Positions 55,280 through 64,000 of a DNA stretch of 64,000 bases are shown here, piece by piece (position 1 is the first letter of the stretch; the number at the start of each line of letters is the position of its first letter). Origin of the DNA: Bipolaris cookei (lineage: Eukaryota; Ascomycota; Dothideomycetes; Pleosporales; Pleosporaceae); NCBI GenBank assembly GCA_002286855.1, contig NRSV01000020.1, positions 124,001 through 188,000 of the forward strand. Reading direction: 5' to 3'. The position numbers were made by a program, and so were the translations under genes. The notes below the pieces were generated by a model. The model was not told where the DNA came from. It saw only the letters and a list, made by a program, of their open reading frames with translations, and did no database searches.

Positions 55280-57327
55280 ATGGGTATCATGCTCAAGCCC
55301 CCGCCAGATGTTCCTGGCAAGGCATGGTGTGTTTGCTCGAACACTTTTCCCCGCAATCATAGCTAAACGGTCCACAGGCCAGCTATTCTAATCGGTCTTT
55401 TCGTTGCTTTTGGTGGTGTACTCTACGGGTGAGTTTGCAGTACGTGGTGCTAGTGGTTGACTCTGTCTAATCTCCAACAGATATGATACTGGTACAATTT
55501 CCGGCATTATTGCCATGGACTATTGGAAGAAGGAATTCTCCACGGAGCCAGACTTCAGTATCACCGCAGCTCAAGATTCATTGATTGTATCCATTCTCTC
55601 GGCCGGTACCTTCTTCGGCGCTTTGACAGCAGCTCCATTTGGTGACCTCCTTGGAAGACGTTGGGGTTTGATCGCCTCAGCTGGCCTGGTCTTCAATCTG
55701 GGTGTTATTTTGCAAACTGCTTCGACCACACAGCCTCTTTTCATCGCTGGACGTTTCTTCGCTGGATACGGAGTTGGTCTTATTTCTGCACTGAGTAAAT
55801 CTTCTTTTCCCCGCCAGCTTTCAGCCCAAGACTAACCGCTTTACAGTTCCCATGTACCAGAGTGAAACTGCGCCAAAATGGATCCGTGGAACAATCGTCG
55901 GAGCTTACCAGTTGGCTATCACTATTGGACTATTCCTGGCTGCTATCGTAAACAATGCGACCAAGGACCGTCAAGACTCGGGATCGTACCGTATCCCTAT
56001 TGCTGTTCAATTCGCCTGGTCTATCATCTTGGTTTGCGGGTATGCACTCTCCTTCAAGGAAACAAATTACAGTAGCTAACATCAAGTTTCAGACTTCTCT
56101 TCCTCCCAGAGACCCCCCGATACCTCATCAAGATGGACAAGTACGACGAAGCCGCGAAGAGTCTTGGACAACTCCGCCGCCTGCCTGTCGACCACCCAGC
56201 TATTGTCGAGGAGCTCAACGAAGTGCAAGCCAACCATCTCTACGAAATGTCATTGGGCAAATCGACATACCTTGAGTGCTTCCAGGGCACACTGGGCAAG
56301 CGACTGTTGACGGGATGTTTGTTGCAAGCGCTACAACAGTTGACTGGTGTCAACTTCATTTTCTGTAGGTATTCCATCATCTGGGATTGTTTATAATTCC
56401 TGACGACATGTAGACTACGGAACGCAGTACTTCCAGAGGGCTGGATTCGACAATCCTTTCATCATTCAGGTCATCACCAACTGTGTCAACGTCGTTTCTA
56501 CTTTCCGTAAGTTCAACTTGATGGCTTCAGCATCTGCAAGGTACTGACTTTTTTGTGTAGCTGGACTCTGGATGGTTGAGCGCCTCGGCCGTCGTAACCT
56601 TCTCTTGCTCGGAGGTGTTGGCATGTGCGTGTGCCAGTACATTGTCGCCATCACCGGAACGGTCGCCGGAACCACCGATTTGCCTGCCCAACGCACTGCC
56701 ATCGCTTTCGTGTGCATCTACATCTTCTTCTTCGCCAGCTCCTGGGGACCGGTCGCGTGGGTCGTGACGGGCGAGCTTTTCCCTCTCAAGGCTCGCGCCA
56801 AGTGTCTTTCCATGACCACTGCTAGCAACTGGTAAGATATATCAACAGATCTAGGAAGAAATTCAGTTAATGAAGATCTTTACAGGCTGCTCAACTGGGC
56901 TATTGCTTACTCGACCCCCTACATGGTTGACCCAGATCACGCCAACTTGGGATCTAAGGTGTTCTTCATCTGGGGAAGTTTCTGCTTCGTCTGCATCGGC
57001 TTTGTGTAAGTGGCCATCCCCCAATCGCTGGTCTATCTTTGACTGCATATTTGAAATGAACCTGGCTAACATACTCGCTCCTCCAGCTGGGCCATGATCT
57101 ACGAAACTAAGGGTCTCACCCTCGAACAAGTCGATGAACTCTACGGTATCGTCGGAAAGGCGTGGAAGTCCAAGGAGTTCCGCCCTGCGGTCTCGTATGC
57201 CGATATAGATCCTTCTGTCACCCGCAACGTTAGTCTGAGCGAGGTAGCGGCCAACCAGGAGAGGAAGCGCAGCATTGCGCACGAGGAGGCAGCTCCCGTT
57301 GCTGATACCCAAACTGCCAAATTTTAA
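55280..57327 (+). CDS. MFS monosaccharide/hexose transporter
   Basis: Nine exons: 55280-55326, 55378-55428, 55481-55794, 55847-56039, 56093-56364, 56414-56506, 56561-56831, 56886-57005 and 57087-57327, giving 533 residues, normal for a 12-helix sugar porter. Signatures are YDTGTISGIIAMDYWKKEF, FGDLLGRRWG (G-R-R loop 2-3), RFFAGYGVGLIS with VPMYQSETAPKWIRG, the PETPRYL motif at the start of the central loop, QQLTGVNFIFYYGTQYF in TM7, ERLGRRNLLLLGG and WGPVAWVVTGELFPLKARAK. The C-terminus, IYETKGLTLEQVDELY, is the usual PET-type end followed by a short cytosolic tail. Intron-rich structure is typical of this family in filamentous ascomycetes. It probably imports glucose or related hexoses by proton symport; the tail is too short for an Rgt2/Snf3-type sensor. 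Confidence 0.95.
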
Positions 57328-59094
57328 GTGCCTTCCTGAGGAACTGCACATATTGTAGTAAACCAGGATGGCCTAAATTGCCCCAGCAAGGCGAAACGAA
57401 TGAAGGAAAGAAATCGTAGAGGAGAATTAACATAATTAAACACAGCGATAAATAAATTAATTAATTAATTTAGAGAGCTACCTGGTTTCCTTTAGGATCT
57501 ATGAACACTGTCTTTCTATTCTAGGTGTGTAGAGCAAACATAGCAGATTATCCTGCTTAAAAACCTCTACTACTTCTCGTTACTTATCCCGGTCCTTTCT
57601 CCTCCCCGTGCCGACTTTGACTGTGTTGCCCCTGTTTGGGATAGCAGAGTGAGTGTAGCTAGCTAGCTCTTTGTCAAGAGCTGAGTATGTGGAGTGGTTT
57701 CCACAGCACAGCGATAAATACACATGCGTGCATCGCATATACTGCAAACCTAACAAAACCCAGCATGTGACGTCTGTTCCCTTCCTTCCAACCCAACCTA
57801 CTACTCTAAAATAAACTCTCACGGCGTATAAAACCCGCTAACCCACTTCCCCTCCCCCCCCCACCCTCGCCCTCACCATTCTTCTTCTTCATCTCTTGCT
57901 ACCTCCTACTAACCCCATCCAACGCAACAAGAATTCTATACCCCACCCCCGGCTCATCCCCCCTCCTCCCTTTCCCCGCATAATCTCTAACCCGCAGTTT
58001 CTCCTGCCCCGGGACGTACGCTTTTTTTGCCTCGTATGCCCAGTGGCGAGAAATTTTCTGAGAGGAAGAGGTTTTGGAGGATGTGCGGAAGGCGGTGGCG
58101 TTGGAGGATGGATAGGGAGGGGGAAATTTTATGAGCCAGGCTTTGGGCGGGGTTCTCTTGAGAGAGGCAGTTTCGGTTCATGTTTTGGTGGGTTATCTTT
58201 TGTGGGCTGTCTTGTTGGTGTTTTGGCAAGGCGGTGGGTGGAGAGGTGGAGCAGAGGGAGTGTGGAGGTGGTATGTATACCTTGGTTTGGTGGAGGTTTG
58301 GCATCGTGAAGGTAAGGAATATATGTTGTTCGCTGAAGAGTGGGGATTTCACAGTGGATTGGTGCTTTGGAGTTGTGTTGGTGGGGCACATGTATAGAAG
58401 ATCAAGGCAATGGATGGGAAGATGTGAGGCAGTGGTGTGTTATTCACATGTTATGGGAAAATCACGTACTTTGATTGAACTATAATTCAGGAACTTGAGA
58501 GTCGAGGGATATTCATCTTATAATTGTGCTGCCAGGTATCAAACAATGACAACCATCTAGCTATCTGGATATGGTTAAATACTCACGATCTCTTCGACGT
58601 CACAGCAGAACCGCATCAACTTTTGTAATAAACAAGGATGTAATCATTTATAACTAAACCAAAATAAACTACACATCTCAGCAGCGCAATCAAGTTCCCT
58701 CTTAAGATAACCAAGCAGTGATATTCCTTCGGGGTATCTGCGCTGACCAAGATGTTATGTGGAAAATCGCATCATTTCCATTATGTCCAAAAGAGATTGC
58801 TCAAGTGTGTATACCAAAGCAGACAAGAGATCGTCGAGCCAGGATCGCTTTTGAGTCGCAAAGAATGAAAAGATCGCTTTTCAATTGTCCCGCAATGTAA
58901 GCGGGGTTGTGTAAGTAAAATAAAGCAATGAAACGCATGGGCCATGAAAGATATAAGACATCGAATCGTAAGGGTCGTCAAAAGCACTAAAGTGATGTTG
59001 TCAGTAAAGGGCTTGATCGACGTGCTGATAAAAGTCTTACATGCATGGAATCATTATCACCTTTGGGGGGGGGTTGAATGAAGAGCTGAAAGGC
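57328..59094. other. Convergent intergenic region (1.77 kb)
   Basis: Between the stop codons of the sugar transporter (+) and the nuclear protein gene (-). It contains an AATT-type run (about 57445-57470) and a pyrimidine-rich stretch (about 57845-57975). Overlapping open frames at 57987-58485 on both strands are low-complexity and uncharacteristic. No gene is called. Confidence 0.5.
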
Positions 59095-60573
59095 TCAGTT
59101 GAAGTAGTGGGGGTTATACGGCTGCACCTCGGGAGTTTCGGTCTTGAAGATGTCACCAAGTGGCTCCTGGCTGTTGCCACCCGCAGCATAAGCTGCATAG
59201 TCAGTAAGCTCGGAGAGGTCGACAAAGTCCAGCTGGCGACAATCAACTGGGTTGGTCTCCTGGCTGTACTCGGCATTGCGCCCATAGGGATTTCCATAGA
59301 CCTGGGTTGCCTGTTTCGGCATATCAGTGAAAAAAACACTATCAAAGGGGTTATTCTCTGGAGTGACAATGTCCTCAAATGAACGCAACTGGTCAGTAGT
59401 GTCCATGACGAAGTGGTCTTGGTCGATCAAGAGATCATCGATAACGACATGGTTACGGTTGTAGAGCTTGCGTTGCTCTACCGAAACGGCAGACTCCTGA
59501 GTCATGTTCGGGAAAGACGCTGTATCGAAGTCGAAGCCCACATATGCGTGCTTTCCAGCATCATGACCCATCTGAACCTGGCTTCCAGAATTGCCATAGA
59601 CATCAGTATGTACCTGGGTCACGTTCGTACTGTCGTTCAGGTTGTAATGTTCGACCTTGGAAGTCCACTCCTGGGGTTGGTACATAGAATGCAGATGTGT
59701 TTGGCGGAGAGGCTGCTGAACAGTGGTGTGCTGAGCACCTGCGAACATGTCTGAGGGAAGCTTGTTCTCTAGCTGCTTGGCAGTCGCAAGACGCATACCA
59801 TCAAGGCCGCGACGCGCGACTTTGAGCTTAACGATAAGAGAGTCTGCGCGCTTGCGTGACCGGGTCTTGGCTAGGGGTTGAATCTGCGTAGACTTTGCAT
59901 TAGCAATGGGTGATAGAGACCTCCTACTTCTGTTCTTGCGTGTCCAGGCCATCTTCAATGTGGGGATGCAATTGCCTTCAGCAATCTGCTTTCCGCGCAA
60001 CTTCAATACAGCCTGTTGAAGCGCGCTGGCGGTGCAGTTTTCGCCAACAACCTGGGCAGCTTGGCCGAATGGGATCTGGATTCTCTTCTCGCCGCATGCC
60101 CAGACGATGCCGAGAACAACATTCTTCCAGTCGTTGTCGGTCCACCTGAGAAGTTTGGGACGAGGCTGGCGAGGCTTGCGAGGCACACCATCTTTGTTGA
60201 TCTTTGTTGTCTTGGATGGTAGGCGGTCCTCGCAAGCACTCTCATAATCCTCGCTGTCTTGCGCAGGGGTGTAACTCACTTGAGAAACGCGGTCCGCGCT
60301 CTTTGCCCGAGGAACATCATCTTGCTTCTGGTACTGGCTACCGACAGAGTCAATAATGAAGTGATCTGGCTGAGACAAACGGCTCGCGAAATCATGTTTG
60401 ACTTGCGGCGCAGGCTCATAGTTGTGGAGGTACCCAATGTCAGCGCCGTCGAAATGGCTAGAGTTGCTCTGGGAGGGCCATGGGACCATCGGTGCTTGGC
60501 CTGAGGAATCGTATGTCTCATCAGAATCGAACAAGCCGACCATCTTCAGCTGGTTGTTGTGGTAGGAACTCAT
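59095..60573 (-). CDS. Putative nuclear regulator with Myb/AT-hook-like region
   Basis: A single exon coding 492 residues. Residues about 115-210 hold the only ordered-looking part: a basic PRKPRQPRPKLLRWTDNDWK stretch, reminiscent of an AT-hook running into a Myb/SANT-like helix, then VVLGIVWACGEKRIQIPFGQ, ENCTASALQQAVLKLRGKQI and MAWTRKNRSRRS, followed by a second basic patch KTRSRKRADSLIVKLKVARR. The remainder is rich in Gln, Asn, Asp and Tyr, with an acidic C-terminal half (MDTTDQLRSFEDIVTPENNP, YAAYAAGGNSQEPLGDIF) that could act as a transactivation region. The composition and layout fit a transcription factor, but I cannot name the family. A second in-frame ATG (MVGLFDSDE) lies 10 codons in. 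The gene has an unusually long gene-free upstream region. Confidence 0.7.
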   Translation of the reverse strand: MSSYHNNQLKMVGLFDSDETYDSSGQAPMVPWPSQSNSSHFDGADIGYLHNYEPAPQVKHDFASRLSQPDHFIIDSVGSQYQKQDDVPRAKSADRVSQVSYTPAQDSEDYESACEDRLPSKTTKINKDGVPRKPRQPRPKLLRWTDNDWKNVVLGIVWACGEKRIQIPFGQAAQVVGENCTASALQQAVLKLRGKQIAEGNCIPTLKMAWTRKNRSRRSLSPIANAKSTQIQPLAKTRSRKRADSLIVKLKVARRGLDGMRLATAKQLENKLPSDMFAGAQHTTVQQPLRQTHLHSMYQPQEWTSKVEHYNLNDSTNVTQVHTDVYGNSGSQVQMGHDAGKHAYVGFDFDTASFPNMTQESAVSVEQRKLYNRNHVVIDDLLIDQDHFVMDTTDQLRSFEDIVTPENNPFDSVFFTDMPKQATQVYGNPYGRNAEYSQETNPVDCRQLDFVDLSELTDYAAYAAGGNSQEPLGDIFKTETPEVQPYNPHYFN

Positions 60574-63500
60574 GGTGCTTGATGGTCTGATGGATCAAAG
60601 ACGTGACTGTAGAAGAATTAGTGTTTGCAGGACACACTGCTCGTTCAAGGGACTAGCTTACCCGAAGCGCAGCGAGAGACCAGCTTCAAAAGTAATGCAC
60701 AAGCTCACAAAAAGGATATGAAAGGTAGAGAACCCTATGTCTTCCTGTCAGCGAAGTCCACAGGAACAAGGGAGGGACCGTCGTGATACGTACCTTTCAG
60801 AGCTGCTCAGTGTGGGAGTGAGGATAGGCTGGTTTGGAAAGGAAGGTCCTCGGTGCAGACAGGGTGAAAGCGTTTGTAGGCTTCAGAGTAGCCTAATCAC
60901 GCAGGCAGCGAACTCGCCAAGGTAGTGATGTACCTCGTGAGCACTCAGAGAATGCCACAGCAGTACAGTTTCGCGTGCTGATGGAAAAGATAGTAAAACA
61001 CAGGCAGCGCGGTAGACACCAGAGGACAGCTCACTCTCAAGGTGCTTCGGTTGCAGTCTTTATAGCTTTTGCTGGGACTTGCCTCCGTGAGCCTAGGGAG
61101 CTCACAGGTGTAGTGAATGGCAGTAAGCGGTCAGGGTTGGATAGGAACTAAAGTTCAAGGCAGACAATGACCGTGCGTCGCCAATATGTTGGCGTTCTCA
61201 CGTATTGTCTGGAGTTGAGTCAACGATGGATGCACTTGAGGATCTGATGACTGAAAAGTTATCTGAACGTACGTGCCAATGTCTGCAGATCAATGGAGGA
61301 AGGGATATTCAAGTGAGAGAGTAATAGTTTTTGATAATCCTGGAGTTGCAGAAACCATGCCCAGGTAAGTTTTTTATGACCGCAGATCCTCAGTCACAGT
61401 CGAAACAAGCGGTGTCGAAGCGGAGCTAGAACGGCTGACAGAAGGTTCCATGACGTAGATATCCCTCAATAAATTAGTATCCCCGCAACCCTAGGCGTCG
61501 GTACCAGAGATTTGAATAGGTGATATTGTTTATTCCTGAAGACGGGGGGTGGGGGAGGTTTGCAAAGACGGTGAAGGTCGACACCAATAGGGCGATATCG
61601 GAGTACATTGCGCATCCGTAGTATAGGTTCTTGTAGTGAGGGTAGCTAGAAAGGTTGTTGTCAAGATTATAGCATATCCCTTATCCATGGATAGCATATG
61701 TGCCTATGATGTAAATGTAGAAGTGTTCTGTGAAGGCTTCGACGGTAATGCCCTAGCTGACATCGGAAGGAATAGTGTTGCCAAAGACTACATCGACACA
61801 CTGTGTCCCCTGTACCTGCATCAATTCGTATACGCCTAGTTGTTTGCACGTGTTCGGTCAGATAGTTGATTGAATCTGCTAAGATTTGAAGGAAAGGCAG
61901 AATAAGGGAATAAAGACATAGAAAAGAAAGAGACCAGGAGACAGGGAGAAAAAAAGCAGATATAAGAAGCAGAGACTAAAAGTAAATATAGAGGCATTTA
62001 TGAGAACAATAGACGTAAAAAATACAAAAAACAGATGTAGGCGACATAGTGAAATGTTTGTGGAGTTGAGAAATTCATCGATACATCACATAGCTTACCA
62101 TTGTATTAAACCAGATGATTATTCCTATATCGTTTCCGAAATCTGGCCAAATGATTGAATGTAATGTGATATGAATATGCACATGAGGCACACTGGTATT
62201 TGAAAATTCTAATTCGGAGTGTCAAGAATATGCAAGCACTCTGGAGTGGCGATAGCTTTGGAGATATATCGACATGGACCTAAGTATGGTGGGCACTATG
62301 GAGTAGCGATAGCTTTGTCAATATATCAATGAGGATCCAAGTATAGTTCGGTTTGCAATGGTACAGCAGCTGGTTTACGCAGGGATAATAGCAATGACCA
62401 AAGACTTATCCAAGTAGCTAGCGAAGTTCGAGTAACAAGAATTGCTGAGTGATAGTATTACCAGCATGGTGTCAAGGTGCTTGTTGTCAGTTACAGGTTA
62501 TCGTGACAGCGTATGTGTGAAATACGATCATTTCTCAATATCCTCGTTCATCAACGAGGTTCGGAGTTATCAGCGCTCAAGTGTCTTAACACAAAACCAA
62601 TTTGAAGCAGCAATATGGTCGGATTCCGGGTTGCGTTGGTACTTGCGGTGAAGAGCGATCTGGATAGTAGATGTATGTCCTCTGGGATCCTTGGAGCTAC
62701 AAGGAGAGATGTTACCCCACACCCACGCATACGGTATCCGAAGGAACATTGCGACAGTGATCGTGATCAGTCTTGTGTATTCATATTGTGGGAGAGCAGC
62801 TCTAGTGTTTGTGTTCAGAACTCTTTTCAAAGCGGTGTGTTTGTTAGCCCTTGCAATAGTCAGTCTACAATGTTTGTCTTCGAGCTCAAAGTCACACAGT
62901 CGCCTAAGCTTGGCAGGTCATCGAGCCGACGCTGCCTCTAGCAAAGGGAGTTGATCAGAAACTTGAGATATAGTACGGTGGAGTATTCTCTTTTCTTTGT
63001 TAGCTCTCAGGGACGGATCCGCATTGATGGAGGTATAGGGGATGACTCTGGATAATGTCCTCTTGCCCTGGCGGGGTCAGGCCGTCTTGCTACTTGTAGA
63101 CAAAGAAAAACGAACGTATAGGAGTCATGGGCTAAACAAAGAAGCGTATTAAGCGCTATGTCGTTGTCCATGGCTATGCAAAGCGACTCATGCGAAGTAC
63201 GAAGTTTTGAAGAAGGATCAAGCAGCTGTGGTTAGTTAGTGAAGGAAGCGAGTAGAAGTGTAAATAAGGTTTCTGACGCTAAAAGTGCTGTGGGTAAGGG
63301 TGTTGTCTGTTTAGTTTGCAGCCTCGGCATAATTCAGTCTCACAAGGCAACGAATAACATAATACTGAGAAAACAAGAGGATGCGTTTAAGTCTTCTATA
63401 TTATAGTCATTGGGAAAGTGTCTGTAGGATCGTCAGCTACTACTCAGATTCGTGATGACCTGTAGCGGGTAAACCTACCAGAGCATGTACAACACAAGAC

Positions 63501-64000
63501 TCCTTTTCATAAGCATATTTCTGTGAGAGTCTTGGCTAGGAGATGTTGTGGGTCCTTCAGAAGGTGCAGCCGGTAAGCTCCTGGATCTCTGAACGGTGAT
63601 GCGTTGCTTGTGATGGCTTTTCTTGCAGCCCCAGGCCGAGCTCCACAATGGTTCGCTTGCACGTGCGCGAAGGATTCGGTCCGACTCAGGTGACGTCGAG
63701 CCCTGAAGCTGCGAAGCTGCATCTCTTTTGCTCCTATACTGCCTCCCAAGATGCTGAAGTCCCTCCTCCTTCTCCTCGTGCACCTGTCACGCTCTTGATG
63801 GGTGGTTGTTTTCTTTAAAGCCTGCATTGACCTTTAACACTGATATGGTTTCCCCCTCCTGAATTTTGCTCCTTACTACACTCACCACACCACGACCAGC
63901 CATCGAACTCGACAAAGACATCCGCACCGTTCCGTATTTCTCCTCTCGTACTTGTCTGAGATAAAGGGCCAAAGCGGTAAGATGCATACGGCCTTGGAGC
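60574..64000. other. Gene-poor right end (3.4 kb)
   Basis: No gene is recognised on either strand. Open frames are short, several depend on non-ATG starts, and none has family character. The stretch 61850-62450 is AT-rich and contains a diverged tandem duplication, listed separately. The first kilobase may be promoter or leader of the nuclear protein gene. A plus-strand ATG at 63982 runs off the window and cannot be judged. Confidence 0.55.
62236..62346 (+). repeat. Diverged tandem duplication, 57-bp period
   Basis: Two 54-bp segments, 62236-62289 and 62293-62346, separated by 3 bp, agree at about 42 of 54 positions. Both begin GCACT-TGGAGT-GCGATAGCTTT and end AAGTAT-G. About seven of the twelve differences are transitions. 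It lies in the gene-free right end; no function is evident. Confidence 0.75.

Noticed and set aside
57896..58485. Overlapping open frames on both strands after the sugar transporter
   Set aside because: They are low-complexity (Gly/Trp or His/Pro-rich) products of a biased sequence, without introns, domains or good starts.
61636..61839. 67-codon plus-strand frame in the AT-rich right end
   Set aside because: Too short, non-ATG start and no resemblance to a family.

Overview
This window looks like a nuclear chromosome segment from a filamentous ascomycete, most likely a Dothideomycete and probably Pleosporales. The evidence is short introns (about 43-80 bp) with GT...AG ends and CTAAC/CTGAC-like branch points, monocistronic genes on both strands, and families typical of moulds: ankyrin-CorA-like proteins, a hybrid histidine kinase, a kinase fused to a vWA-like domain, and eL28, which budding yeast lacks. 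The order is inferred from gene content, not from a search.

Layout. 1-10.9 kb: alpha-actinin (+), a 707-aa fungal protein of unknown role (-), the SF3b subunit Hsh49/SF3B4 (+), a small DUF2015/UPF0357 protein (-) and ribosomal protein eL28 (+). A 2.5-kb stretch without genes follows. 13.4-22.4 kb: a patatin-like lipase (+), a 1258-aa ankyrin/CorA-like membrane protein (-), a membrane-anchored aspartic-protease-like protein (+) and a UPF0303 protein (-). 24.4-36.5 kb: hybrid histidine kinase (+), SDR oxidoreductase (+), Cwc2 (+), a serine-rich unknown (-), a C78 peptidase of the ZUP1/UFSP type (-) and an HTD2-like mitochondrial dehydratase with a long basic tail (+). 37.3-44.7 kb: three minus-strand accessory-type genes: kinase/vWA-like fusion, CorA-like protein and a 109-aa small protein. 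46.5-57.3 kb: Hsp60, cofilin, Get5, Nop2 and a sugar transporter. 59.1-60.6 kb: a putative nuclear regulator (-). The last 3.4 kb has no recognisable gene.

Gene models were built by hand. The summed exons of every spliced gene are divisible by three and the junction residues fit the families. Most genes are housekeeping: splicing (Hsh49, Cwc2), ribosome biogenesis (eL28, Nop2), protein folding and targeting (Hsp60, Get5) and actin (alpha-actinin, cofilin). There is no sign of a biosynthetic cluster, transposon, rRNA or CRISPR array, and no tRNA that I could support.

The items most worth a second look are the kinase/vWA + CorA-like + small-protein block, two CorA-fold proteins that both lack the GMN signature, the HTD2 tail, the frame change at the end of NOP2, and a cryptic last exon in the C78 gene.
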